DNA of 64,000 nucleotides from Uloborus plumipes (GCA_038373865.1 JAXGGA010002354.1:1-64000); one strand, 5' to 3'. Shown: positions 31,101 through 42,450, counted from the first letter of the stretch. Made by a program: numbers and translations. Notes: generated by a model not told the origin, from the sequence alone.

Positions 31101-34100
31101 TGAAAGTGTGTCTACCCAATAAATGGGTTATGGCACGAGAGAAAGTGTGTCTACCCTATAAACGGGTTATGACACGAGAGAAAGTGTGTCTACCCTATAA
31201 ACGGGTTATGGCACGTGTGGTGTGAAAGTGTGTCTACTCTATAAACGGGTTATGGCACGAGAGAAAGTGTGTCTACCCTATAAACGGGTTATGGCACGTG
31301 TGGTGTGAAAGTGTGTCTACTCTATAAACGGGTTATGGCACGAGAGAAATTGTGTCTACCCTATAAACGGGTTATGGCACGTGTGGTGTGAAAGTGTGTC
31401 TACTCTATAAACGGGTTATGGCACGAGAGAAAGTGTGTCTACCCTATAAACGGGTTATGGCACGTGTGGTGTGAAAGTGTGTCTACTCTATAAACGGGTT
31501 ATGGCACGAGAGAAAGTGTGTCTACCCTATCAACGGGTTATGGCACGTGTGGTGTGAAAGTGTGTCTACTCTATAAACGGGTTATGGCACGAGAAAAAGT
31601 GTGTCTACTCTATAAACGGGTTATGGCACGAGAGAAAGTGTGTCTACCCTATAAACGGGTTATGGCACGTGTGGTGTGAAAGTGTGTCTACTCTATAAAC
31701 GGGTTATGGCACGAGAGAAAGTGTGTCTACCCTATAAACGGGTTATGGCACGTGTGGTGTGAAAGTGTGTCTACTCTATAAACGGGTTATGGCACGAGAG
31801 AAAGTGTGTCTGCCCTATAAACGGGTTATGGCACGTGTAGTGTGAAAGTGTGTCTACCCTATAAATGGGTTATGGCACGAGAGAAAGTGTGTCTACCCTA
31901 TAAACGGGTTATGACACGAGAGAAAGTGTGTCTACCCTATAAACGGGTTATGGCACGTGTGGTGTGAAAGTGTGTCTACCCTATAAACGGGTTATGGCAC
32001 GAGAGAAAGTGTGTCTACCCTATAAACGGGTTATGGCACGTGTGGTGTGAAAGTGTGTCTACTCTATAAACGGGTTATGGCACGAGAGAAAGTGTGTCTA
32101 CCCTATAAACGGGTTATGGCACGTGTGGTGTGAAAGTGTGTCTACTCTATAAACGGGTTATGGCACGAGAGAAAGTGTGTCTACCCTATAAACGGGTTAT
32201 GGCACGTGTGGTGTGAAAGTGTGTCTACTCTATAAACGGGTTATGGCACGAGAGAAAGTGTGTCTACCCTATAAACGGGTTATGGCACGTGTGGTGTGAA
32301 AGTGTGTCTACTCTATAAACGGGTTATGGCACGAGAGAAAGTGTGTCTACCCTATAAACGGGTTATGGCACGTGTGGTGTGAAAGTGTGTCTACTCTATA
32401 AACGGGTTATGGCACGAGAAAAAGTGTGTCTACTCTATAAACGGGTTATGGCACGAGAGAAAGTGTGTCTACCCTATAAACGGGTTATGGCACGTGTGGT
32501 GTGAAAGTGTGTCTACTCTATAAACGGGTTATGGCACGAGAGAAAGTGTGTCTACCCTATAAACGGGTTATGGCACGTGTGGTGTGAAAGTGTGTCTACT
32601 CTATAAACGGGTTATGGCACGAGAGAAAGTGTGTCTACCCTATAAACGGGTTATGGCACGTGTGGTGTGAAAGTGTGTCTACTCTATAAACGGGTTATGG
32701 CACGAGAGAAAGTGTGTCTACCCTATAAACGGGTTATGGCACGTGTGGTGTGAAAGTGTGTCTACTCTATAAACGGGTTATGGCACGAGAGAAAGTGTGT
32801 CTGCCCTATAAACGGGTTATGGCACGTGTGGTGTGAAAGTGTGTCTACCCTATAAATGGGTTATGGCACGAGAGAAAGTGTGTCTACCCTATAAACGGGT
32901 TATGGCACGAGAGAAAGTGTGTCTACCCTATAAACGGGTTATGGCACGTGTGGTGTGAAAGTGTGTCTACTCTATAAACGGGTTATGGCACGAGAGAAAT
33001 TGTGTCTACCCTATAAACGGGTTATGGCACGTGTGGTGTGAAAGTGTGTCTACTCTATAAACGGGTTATGGCACGAGAGAAAGTGTGTCTGCCCTATAAA
33101 CGGGTTATGGCACGTGTAGTGTGAAAGTGTGTCTACCCAATAAATGGGTTATGGCACGAGAGAAAGTGTGTCTACCCTATAAACGGGTTATGACACGAGA
33201 GAAAGTGTGTCTACCCTATAAACGGGTTATGGCACGTGTGGTGTGAAAGTGTGTCTACTCTATAAACGGGTTATGGCACGAGAGAAAGTGTGTCTACCCT
33301 ATAAACGGGTTATGGCACGTGTGGTGTGAAAGTGTGTCTACTCTATAAACGGGTTATGGCACGAGAGAAATTGTGTCTACCCTATAAACGGGTTATGGCA
33401 CGTGTGGTGTGAAAGTGTGTCTACTCTATAAACGGGTTATGGCACGAGAGAAAGTGTGTCTACCCTATAAACGGGTTATGGCACGTGTGGTGTGAAAGTG
33501 TGTCTACTCTATAAACGGGTTATGGCACGAGAGAAAGTGTGTCTACCCTATCAACGGGTTATGGCACGTGTGGTGTGAAAGTGTGTCTACTCTATAAACG
33601 GGTTATGGCACGAGAAAAAGTGTGTCTACTCTATAAACGGGTTATGGCACGAGAGAAAGTGTGTCTACCCTATAAACGGGTTATGGCACGTGTGGTGTGA
33701 AAGTGTGTCTACTCTATAAACGGGTTATGGCACGAGAGAAAGTGTGTCTACCCTATAAACGGGTTATGGCACGTGTGGTGTGAAAGTGTGTCTACTCTAT
33801 AAACGGGTTATGGCACGAGAGAAAGTGTGTCTACCCTATAAACGGGTTATGGCACGTGTGGTGTGAAAGTGTGTCTACTCTATAAACGGGTTATGGCACG
33901 AGAGAAAGTGTGTCTGCCCTATAAACGGGTTATGGCACGTGTAGTGTGAAAGTGTGTCTACCCTATAAATGGGTTATGGCACGAGAGAAAGTGTGTCTAC
34001 CCTATAAACGGGTTATGGCACGAGAGAAAGTGTGTCTGCCCTATAAACGGGTTATGGCACGTGTGGTGTGAAAGTGTGTCTTCTCTATAAACGGGTTATG

Positions 34101-35696
34101 GCACGAGAAAAAGTGTGTCTACCCTATAAACGGGTTATGGCACTAGAGAAAGTGTGTCTACCCTATAAACGGGTTATGGCACGTGTGGTGTGAAAGTGTG
34201 TCTACTCTATAAACGGGTTATGGCACGAGAGAAAGTGTGTCTACCCTATAAACGGGTTATGGCACGTGTGGTGTGAAAGTGTGTCTACTCTATAAACGGG
34301 TTATGGCACGAGAGAAAGTGTGTCTACCCTATAAACGGGTTATGGCACGTGTGGTGTGAAAGTGTGTCTACTCTATAAACGGGTTATGGCACGAGAGAAA
34401 GTGTGTCTGCCCTATAAACGGGTTATGGCACGTGTGGTGTGAAAGTGTGTCTACTCTATAAACGGGTTATGGCACGAGAGAAATTGTGTCTACCCTATAA
34501 ACGGGTTATGGCACGTGTGGTGTGAAAGTGTGTCTACTCTATAAACGGGTTATGGCACGAGAGAAAGTGTGTCTACCCTATAAACGGGTTATGGCACGTG
34601 TGGTGTGAAAGTGTGTCTACTCTATAAACGGGTTATGGCACGAGAAAAAGTGTGTCTACCCTATCAACGGGTTATGGCACGTGTGGTGTGAAAGTGTGTC
34701 TACTCTATAAACGGGTTATGGCACGAGAAAAAGTGTGTCTACCCTATAAACGGGTTATGGCACGTGTGGTGTGAAAGTGTGTCTACTCTATAAACGGGTT
34801 ATGGCACGAGAAAAAGTGTGTCTACTCTATAAACGGGTTATGGCACGAGAGAAAGTGTGTCTACCCTATAAACGGGTTATGGCACGTGTGGTGTGAAAGT
34901 GTGTCTACTCTATAAACGGGTTATGGCACGAGAGAAAGTGTGTCTACCCTATAAACGGGTTATGGCACGTGTGGTGTGAAAGTGTGTCTACTCTATAAAC
35001 GGGTTATGGCACGAGAGAAAGTGTGTCTACCCTATAAACGGGTTATGGCACGTGTGGTGTGAAAGTGTGTCTACTCTATAAACGGGTTATGGCACGAGAG
35101 AAAGTGTGTCTACCCTATAAACGGGTTATGGCACGTGTGGTGTGAAAGTGTGTCTACTCTATAAACGGGTTATGGCACGAGAGAAAGTGTGTCTGCCCTA
35201 TAAACGGGTTATGGCACGTGTAGTGTGAAAGTGTGTCTACCCTATAAATGGGTTATGGCACGAGAGAAAGTGTGTCTACCCTATAAACGGGTTATGGCAC
35301 GAGAGAAAGTGTGTCTACCCTATAAACGGGTTATGGCACGTGTGGTGTGAAAGTGTGTCTACTCTATAAACGGGTTATGGCACGAGAGAAAGTGTGTCTA
35401 CCCTATCAACGGGTTATGGCACGTGTGGTGTGAAATTGTGTCTACTCTATAAACGGGTTATGGCACGAGAGAAAGTGTGTCTACCCTATAAACGGGTTAT
35501 GGCACGTGTGGTGTGAAAGTGTGTCTACTCTATAAACGGGTTATGGCACGAGAGAAATTGTGTCTACCCTATAAACGGGTTATGGCACGTGTGGTGTGAA
35601 AGTGTGTCTACTCTATAAACGGGTTATGGCACGAGAGAAAGTGTGTCTACCCTATAAACGGGTTATGGCACGTGTGGTGTGAAAGTGTGTCTATCC
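25189..35696. repeat. 10.5-kb satellite, alternating 39/44-bp units (83-bp dimer)
   Basis: A common 30-bp core (gtgtgtctac-YCTATAAACGGGTTATGGCA) is followed by either cgagagaaa (39-mer) or cgtgtggtgtgaaa (44-mer). From about 28 kb on they mostly alternate as an 83-bp dimer. Length divided by mean unit gives about 250 units. The 44-mer holds the palindrome CACGTG. Recurrent variants (cgtgtagtg, cctatcaacgg, ataaatggg) recur with a ~2.02-2.10-kb higher-order period. The 60-67-codon frames here are repeat artefacts. It is interrupted once (26578-26697) and truncated by a hAT at 35697. Confidence 0.95.
26578..26697. repeat. Duplicate of the satellite's left flank
   Basis: ggataattattctccttg...acaaaatctactct repeats 25071-25188 with one 2-bp difference (ctctag versus ctctatag). 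The following satellite units repeat the units after 25189, including the rare variant gtgtccgccc, so about 1.5 kb (flank plus array start) is duplicated in tandem. Confidence 0.9.
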
Positions 35697-36062
35697 CAGT
35701 GCTTCTCAACCTTTTAGGCTCCACGGTACATTCGCGAGTTTGCTCGATCCTTGCGGCACACTGAATGAATTGAATTTCATAAATGTTCATATGGACAATG
35801 TTTTCACCACTCACTACTAAAAACCAGGATGCGTGTGAATTTTTAATTTTTACTCGTTTAGGCTTTTATCATACATGTAAGCAAATTCCCACCCCGTGCT
35901 TCCTTTCTTCGATTGCATTCTTTCAGATTCTGAAAAAGAACTGCCATGTACAATGATTTTCTTAGCCAATATTTATCTCTTAAGAACTGGCATGTTGCAC
36001 TTCATTGTGATGTTATAATACGTCAGAAGCTTGTGCTCACACGCGCAACTCGATAATTCGTG

Positions 36063-36557
36063 TCAGGATCTCGTGCTTCTCAAAGATGATGAGCAATCCT
36101 CTGCCTGAGAAAGTGCGGAATGGAGACCTACGCTTATCTGTTGGCTTGATTTTATGAAATTGACAGATATTACTGCTGGAACTAAAACTGCCTTCTGCTC
36201 ATCTAACAGAAAACCACTTGGGTATTTTGATTTTTCATTCGAAATCAACCCCATGAGCCCTTCGACATTTTTTGCCATTGCAGCTGCCCTATCAAGGCAA
36301 ACACTTGTGAAGTCCAGGATCTCATTGCTATTTAAATTTTTATCTGTAGTGCGGAATATTTCATTATCTGTTGCATGCTGAAGAAATTCTTTGCAGATAG
36401 ATCCAACAATCCTGAAGGCAGTCCTCAACAACAAGTCGCGCAATAGCGATCGTGCACCTCGGATATCTGTTGATTCATCAACTTGAAATAAAATTTTTCC
36501 TTTTTTTTCACATTTTATCAAAAATGCAATATTTTCCAATGTCATCTGAGATGGCAT
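36063..36557 (-). pseudogene. hAT transposase fragment (ZBED/Charlie-like)
   Basis: A 164-codon open stretch carries the first catalytic region of a hAT transposase: FQVDESTDI with the conserved Asp near residue 27, followed by about 55 residues and the SVCLDRAAAMAKNVEGLMGLI block that matches the usual CTDGAAAMTG..GL motif. The Asp/Gly of that motif is changed (LDRAAAM). The N-terminal zinc finger, the rest of the RNase H-like domain and the C-terminal dimerisation region are missing. The Met used by the open frame is unlikely to be the native start. Non-functional. Confidence 0.7.
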
Positions 36558-36819
36558 TAATTCGTATCCTGATTATGTGGTTAAATAGGTGATATTCTGA
36601 CCACCATTGCGCCAGAGCCTAATATTTTACATATGATTTAAGTTACACGCGCTGGTAAGGTAATTAAACTATTAGGGTGCATTTTTTGCTTTGGAACTCA
36701 ATTTGAGTAGCAACATCATATCTGACCTGTTGCACCATGCTAGTCATTTAAGAGATTTCCCCTCCCCTGGCTTTAAAATTATTTTTTTTTTTTTTTGTCG
36801 TGTCTATGACTTAGCCGAA

Positions 36820-37205
36820 CTAAATAACTCCATGGATCCTTATAACTGCTTTTGCGATTTGTTGGATGTTATCGTCATAAAGGTCTACAAGTGACGGCAA
36901 TACACCGATTTCTCTCAGGTTCGCACTTATTGCTGGACAACAGTTTCTATACACCTTTCTACCCTCTCCATCAATCTTCATGCCCCTGTGATGGCCGGTT
37001 CTCAGCCTGGTTATAGTTTTTGTTATTGGTCGACTTGTATTTATTTCACAAAGCTGGTGTTTCACTTGGATTGATTTATCTCTAAGTTTAGATTTCGCAA
37101 TTGCGTTTGCATCTTGGAGATAGACGCTGTTGTTGTTAGTATTAAGTTCTCTGGACTCCTTGGCTAATTAATCAGCATATTCGTTGCCTGCTATTTTGAC
37201 TTTAA
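36820..37205 (-). pseudogene. Non-LTR retrotransposon RNase H C-terminal fragment
   Basis: Minus-strand reading from 37205 gives GNEYAD, a stop, then LAKESREL, the RNase H block that ends in GNE.AD.LAK in Jockey-like elements. It continues to ITRLRTGHHRGMKI and a shortened cysteine region (RNCCPAI), then a helical tail. The internal stop and the loss of part of the zinc-binding segment show it is dead. It lies within the hAT at 35697-37398, so it was carried along or inserted later. Confidence 0.7.
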
Positions 37206-37436
37206 AATTAATGTTTTGCCTATAAGTGTGAGCAGTTTTTGTTAATTTCCAATATGTTGAGTATACACTCCCTCCCAGGAAAAATGTGAAACTACGGGCC
37301 TGTCTTGCACACTGAAACTTTGTCCAAGTGAAATGCATCTGTGATCATAATTTATTGAATTTTCAAAAATACTGCGGCACACCGGTTGAGAAGCACTGGA
37401 CCATCCTATAAACGGGTCCCTATGGTATATGTGTAA

Positions 37437-37772
37437 CGGCAGTAGGAATTGGGGACCTGCCTGATCAAAACTCCCCAATGGCAGTAGGAATTGGGGACCT
37501 GCCTCATCAGAAAACTCCTCAATGGCAGTAGGAATTGGGGGCCTGCCTGAGAAAAACTCCCCAATGGCAGTAAGAATTGGGGACCTGCCTCATCAAAACT
37601 CCCCAATGGCAGTAGGAATTGGGGACCTGCCTGATCAAAACTCCACAATGGCAGTAGGAATTGGGGACCTGCCTCATCAAAACTCCTCAATGGCAGTAGG
37701 AATTGGGGCCTGCTTGAGCAAAACTCCCCAATGGCAGTAGGCAAGGGGGCCTGCCTCATCAAAACTCCCCGA
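37437..37772. repeat. Minisatellite, 42-bp unit, about 8 copies
   Basis: The anchor agtagg recurs at 37441, 37483, 37527, 37569, 37611, 37653, 37695 and 37736, period 42 (one 44, one 41). Unit: ggcagtaggaattggggacc, then tgcctcatcaaaactcccc. Because 42 is divisible by three, frames stay open on both strands (142 codons minus, 72 codons plus); I do not read these as genes. Confidence 0.9.
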
Positions 37773-38125
37773 CGAGAAACGTCGCATGGTGACCTCCTCG
37801 TGGTGTTTCTTGGGTAACGCTGACAACCATGCAATCTTATGTTTAACCTGCGTAACCTCTAATTTCGATACTATTAGCAGGGACAGCAAACGTCCTATTT
37901 TCTCCTATTTTTTTCATTTTTTGTGTTTTTCCTGTTTATTCCTATTTTCTCTATGCACGATCTTGCTTCCGTCATTTTTCCAAGTACCGTAATTTCCTGT
38001 GCATTATTCACGGATTAATTATTTAAGTGTTTTAAAAGTGAAAAATTATTGACGTACTGATTATCTGTACTTTTTTTTTTTAACTTGAAAACTTTCTATC
38101 GGACCTCAATTTACAGTCATTAACG
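37773..38125. other. Non-coding spacer
   Basis: T-rich, no recognisable feature. Confidence 0.5.
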
Positions 38126-38310
38126 CCCCGATGGGAGGTCACGTTAAGTTACTGTGACCTTCCAATTTCCGTATTCGGCACATTTTGTTGACGATTCGGC
38201 AATTTGAAGACAATATTACAATATTGTTTTTAGAATTGTTTTTAAAATATGCCTAATGTTTTTTCTCACTAAATGTAAGACATGTGAGCAATGTGCATGT
38301 TTGTAAAAGG
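38126..38310. repeat. Dispersed repeat, copy 2
   Basis: Matches 15451-15690 from cgccccgatgggaggtcac to gcaatgtgcatg. Confidence 0.7.
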
Positions 38311-38792
38311 ATAAATATGCAATAAAACTGTGTTATAAGCATAATTAATTTCATTTTTAATCTTAATTGCCCCTGTAAAAGCAATTTAAATGAACGTAAA
38401 TAATGCGGGAAGTATTTTTATTTGGGATATGAGGTGCGATTTGTATGCAACATGTCGTGTTTTCAAGATTGATTTTTTTATTTTATTACAACGCGAAAAT
38501 TTTTTTTGGATACAGGTCTTATAGAAATGAGTTCATACTCTGATTTTATACCGAAAAATAAGTGAAATAATAGTAAATCAAACCAGAATCTTGCCAATAG
38601 TGTCACTCTCCTGGCAACGCATTTTCCCCTGGTATCGATAAACTCCCCAAAAATTGAAATTTCATCTGGCCCTTACCACTACAGTCATAAAAATAACGGC
38701 TACTAGTGATATAATGAGTGTGAAATCGAACTGATTATTTTTTCTTTGGGGACATAAAAAACTCATTGACCGTAGAATCACCCATATAACTA
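38311..38792. other. Non-coding spacer
   Basis: AT-rich, nothing recognised. Confidence 0.5.
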
Positions 38793-40212
38793 CACTGCTC
38801 GACATTGAAAATGCAACACCAAGAAGGAGTGGTCAGAAATTGATGAAATTTGGTAAGAAGACAGAGACAGCATGGAACAATAAGTGATATTTATTTCAAA
38901 ATAAATAAGCAAAATTTAGAGCGCGGACGGCGTCGGCTCAGTAAGAAGTAGGACCACCGCGGACAGCGATGCACGAAGAAACACGTCTAGGCATGGAGTC
39001 AATAAGCATGCGGATGGTGTCCTGAGGGATGGCACTCCATTCCCTTTCAACCATTTGCCACAGTTCGTCCTCTGAACGAGGCAGTGGCAGGTTCTGCAAA
39101 CGGCGTCCAATCACGTCCCACACATGTTCGATTGGTGACAAGTCAGGAGAGTATGGTGGCCAGGAAAGCATCTGTACACCTCGTAGAGCATGTTGGCTGA
39201 TTCGAGCACTGTGAGGCCGGGCGTTATCCTGTTGAAAAATTGCATTTGGCAGACCCTGAAGGTAGGGGATTGCCACCGGCCGCAGTACATTATCTACATA
39301 TCGTTGGGCCGTCATAGTGGCCCGAATACGAACTAGAGGTGATACGGAATTGTATGCAATAGCGCCCCAAACCATTATGCCACGTTGTCGCGCTGTGGGG
39401 CGTTCCACAGTTACTGCCGGATTCGATCTTACTCCACTTCGACGCCACACACGTATGCGATGACTGTCGCTGGACAAACAGAAGCGGGATTCATCTGAGA
39501 ACACTACGGTTTGCCATTCTGCCATCCACGTCGCTCTGGTCCGGCACCATTCCAAACGTTGGAGTCTGTGCTGTGAGGTCAATGGCAGTCTTCTTAGCGG
39601 GCGCCGTGATTGCAGGCCACGTGCAACCAGTCGACGGGAAATAGTTCTGGTCGACACAGGAACATCCAGGGTACCTTGCACGTGCTGCAGAATCGACGTA
39701 CAAGTGACTTGCGGGTCCGCCACAGCTTGTCGGTGAATCCGTCGATCCAAGCGGTCTGACGTCACTCTGGCTGCACCTGCACCCCTCAATGTGGCTACAT
39801 TTCCTCTTTCCAACCATCTCCGACACAGCCGATGCACAGTGCTTGCATCCATGTGGGTATCAGCTGCAATTTGACGTATGGACCAACCTCCCCTTCTCAG
39901 TCCGATCACCATACCCCTTGTAAAGTCGTCTATATGCTGGAAGTGTCTTCGTTGAGGACGGCGTGGCATTTCCTCCTATCACACGTATCCTTCGAGACAA
40001 AAACCAAATTTCTCCAATAATTAGTCTGGCAGAAAAACCAACATGAACATAGCCCACTTTTCAACTTCATTCTCTTATATCTTACTTCACGTGCGTCGGA
40101 GAGCTGCGCATTTCATATCATTTGCATAACTCAGTGACCTGCGTCTACGGTAAAATTTGCATGAATTTCTGACCACTCCTTCTTGGTGTTGCATTTTCAA
40201 TGTCGAGCAGTG
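38793..40212 (-). mobile_element. Intact Tc1-like transposon, 1420 bp
   Basis: Perfect 49-bp terminal inverted repeats (38793-38841 and 40164-40212, beginning CACTGCTCGACATTG) are flanked by TA (38791-38792 and 40213-40214). A full-length transposase ORF on the minus strand lies inside. Perfect TIRs, a TA duplication and an undisturbed ORF indicate recent movement. Confidence 0.95.
38938..39969 (-). CDS. Tc1-like DDE transposase
   Basis: 343 residues, the normal length for Tc1 transposases, without stop or frameshift. It would cut out the element and paste it at TA sites in the nucleus. Residues about 10-60 form the first helix-turn-helix (RGGWSIRQIA... STVHRLCRRW) and about 70-125 the second DNA-binding unit. 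The catalytic triad is D159 (VVFSDESRF), D248 (FQQDNARPH) and E281 (SPDLSPIEHVW). D248 and E281 are 32 residues apart, two fewer than the usual 34 of Tc1. GC content and codon use differ from the AT-rich surroundings. The Met start lies about 240 bp inside the TIR end. Probably active or very recently so. Confidence 0.95.
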   Translation of the reverse strand: MPRRPQRRHFQHIDDFTRGMVIGLRRGGWSIRQIAADTHMDASTVHRLCRRWLERGNVATLRGAGAARVTSDRLDRRIHRQAVADPQVTCTSILQHVQGTLDVPVSTRTISRRLVARGLQSRRPLRRLPLTSQHRLQRLEWCRTRATWMAEWQTVVFSDESRFCLSSDSHRIRVWRRSGVRSNPAVTVERPTARQRGIMVWGAIAYNSVSPLVRIRATMTAQRYVDNVLRPVAIPYLQGLPNAIFQQDNARPHSARISQHALRGVQMLSWPPYSPDLSPIEHVWDVIGRRLQNLPLPRSEDELWQMVEREWSAIPQDTIRMLIDSMPRRVSSCIAVRGGPTSY

Positions 40213-40214
40213 TA

Positions 40215-40740
40215 AATAAATGCTATCCTAATTTATGATTTTAAAATATTGTTTACTACAAATATTTTTTCTTATTTGTTTCTTAGATATTCATAGATTA
40301 CCCCACAGTTATAAAAACTGAAAAAAAGGGAGAGGGCGGGGGTCGGATGGGGGAAAGTACAAAACAGGACTGCTACACTCGCCTACAGAGTCACATTGCT
40401 CAGCTTCATATACGGTGCAGTTGGTGCTTGGAATGTTAAGGATTTTATCAAAATAAGGCTGATAGTGATAAGAGATAAGAATGTGAGAGGATTTTTTTTT
40501 TTTTTTTTTGTATTTCGTTGGATTAGTTTAAAAAAAGGGTTGGTTCGTATTGATGTGTTTTTTTAATGTATTCCCTTCCCTTATCAAATCCAGGAAAATA
40601 AAATAATATCCGAATGAGCGGAAATGCTGTCATAGTGCATTTTCTTAATCAAGCTGACACCCCTTCTTAAAATAGAACCGTTTAAAGGTGCAAGATGCAG
40701 CTTTTCAGGTTGGACAGAATCGTGGTTGATCGTAAAAAGG
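40215..40740. other. Non-coding spacer
   Basis: A T19-like run at 40492; no gene recognised. Confidence 0.5.
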
Positions 40741-40751
40741 TTGAGTTTCCT

Positions 40752-41245
40752 CTCTCTTCACATTGAATTAGGACTGATGAAGCAATTCATCAAATCTTTT
40801 CCAAAAACTGTAGGCTTTCAAATACTATATTTGTTCGAAGTTTCCGAAATTGTCTGAAGCTGAATTGGAAGAAAGAATATTCACAGGACCTGACATACGC
40901 AAGCTTTTATCTGACCCATTGTGTTTTGAATCAATGAATGAAACTGAAAAATAAGCCTGGAACTCATTCAAGGAAGTGGTACAAAAGTTTTTTAGGAACT
41001 AGACTTCGGCTATAAAAGCATTAGTAAGAGGATATTGGCTGCGTTCAAAGTTCAGCACTTCAAACATGAGTTTAAAAATCCATTTTCTGTGTTCACATGT
41101 AGGCTATTTTCCCGAAAACTTTGGTGGCTTTAGTGGGGAACAAAGTGATAGATTTCATCAAGATGTGAAAGACATAGAGAGACGTTACCAAGGTAGATGG
41201 GGCGTAAATATGATGTCTGACTGCTGTTGGATACTCAGGCGATAA
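40752..41245 (+). pseudogene. Decayed copy of a widespread repeat-type gene
   Basis: Translation in shifting frames gives LHIELGLMKQF, then from 40838 KFPKLSEAELEERIF, a stop after NETEK, AWNSFKEVV, and a second stop. From about 41010 it continues MSLKIHFLCSH, YFPENFGGFS, DRFHQDV, ERRYQGRWGVNMM, CCWILRR and a stop at 41245. I recall this block order from multicopy uncharacterised arthropod and cnidarian proteins that behave like transposon genes, but cannot name the family. At least two stops and one frameshift make it non-functional. Confidence 0.55.
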
Positions 41246-42440
41246 ACGTATGAGTTCAAACCAGCGAAAGCGCAACATTAGGAGTATAAGTGAAAAGAAA
41301 AAATATTTTTACCGTGAAAAGGAATCAACACTAAAAATGATCCGCTTTTTAAAATGAGTTGTATTGAGTGAAAAAACTGTACAGCTTTTTATTCCAATAA
41401 ATACATGTTTTTCTTTTTGACTTTGATAATTAAGTACTCAAGTATTGCAAAAAATATGTACGTCATAGAAAAAAAATGAAGCTCATATTCAAATTCAGCA
41501 CACCGAAAAACACTAAAATCAGTCAGAACATCCCATGCATCTGTTCAAAAAACATTTTTTGTAGACCTGTGTTATCAATTCAAGGCTCACCTATTTCATT
41601 TTAGCATTGAAATAAGTTAAAAATATTTACTGCTACAATTATTTGTATTCAACACTATTTGAACCACTATGTTGTATTAATAAGCACACGGGCAACGCAC
41701 CATAGTACACCAATAAAATATGATTTCGAATATAGGTTAAAAGCGTTGCGTGCATGAAGTATATATTGTGCTCACAAAAGTAAGTAACTCAATTGCTTTA
41801 AATCTCATGTTGGAACATTATAAAATGTACGTGAACTTACTCCAGATGAAGAAAACACGTGAAATAAGGAACATAATTCAGAATTAGATAGTAATGCAAA
41901 ATATGTGTTTAATAAGCTCCAAAGTGCTCAAAAATGCCTTTTGAAGCCCTAATAGACTTGAATATAAAATTAATAAATTCATCTTTAGTCATCTTACAGC
42001 GTGAAAAATAGTAGAGTGGGGAGAATTCGTGATATTCTTTGATGCGCGCAGGCAGTTGTCGGAATTGTTGCTTCTGACCGCTAATTTAAGGAAGGCATAT
42101 TCCCTGCATTATCTGTATGTTTCTTATTATCTGAAAAAATAGAGTGAAACACTAAGATTGCAGTCATAAAAAATAAATCTCAGCAGTTAATAGCCTAGAA
42201 CGAAAGAAAAAACCTTGTTAAGGGAGTCTTGGAAATTGAATTAAAAAATGTTATGTTTGTTAGTCAATACTTTCAAGAAATTTCATTCTGGAAAAAAAAA
42301 ATAACAAGATTGAGAAATAAGGATTTTTAAAATTAGCTACTTAATTTCATCTGAATTTGTAGTGTCCCTTCTACTGTATTATCAAAAATTTATTCTAAAA
42401 TAACCAGTTGTGATCTTTCTGCATGGGTATTCGGCTCTTC
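41246..42440. other. Non-coding spacer
   Basis: AT-rich. No gene, RNA or repeat boundary recognised. Confidence 0.55.
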
Positions 42441-42450
42441 GAATGCAGTT

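Larger units (their letters stand above)
35697..37398 (-). mobile_element. hAT element inserted in the satellite
   Basis: Termini CAGTGCTTCTCAACC and GGTTGAGAAGCACTG are typical hAT ends. The flanks gtctatcc (35689-35696) and gaccatcc (37399-37406) match at 6 of 8 positions. The right flank continues as satellite (tataaacggg) for a few bases, so the target was the array. Inside are a decayed transposase (36063-36557) and a non-LTR RNase H fragment (36820-37205). Confidence 0.85.

Noticed and set aside
25189..35696. CRISPR-like array
   Set aside because: Units are contiguous with no unique spacers, and the context is eukaryotic.
37406..37834. 142-codon minus-strand frame in the 42-bp minisatellite
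   Set aside because: Unit length divisible by three keeps several frames open on both strands; no signal peptide or homology seen.
39491..39826. 111-codon frame overlapping the Tc1 transposase
   Set aside because: Out-of-frame shadow of the transposase coding sequence.
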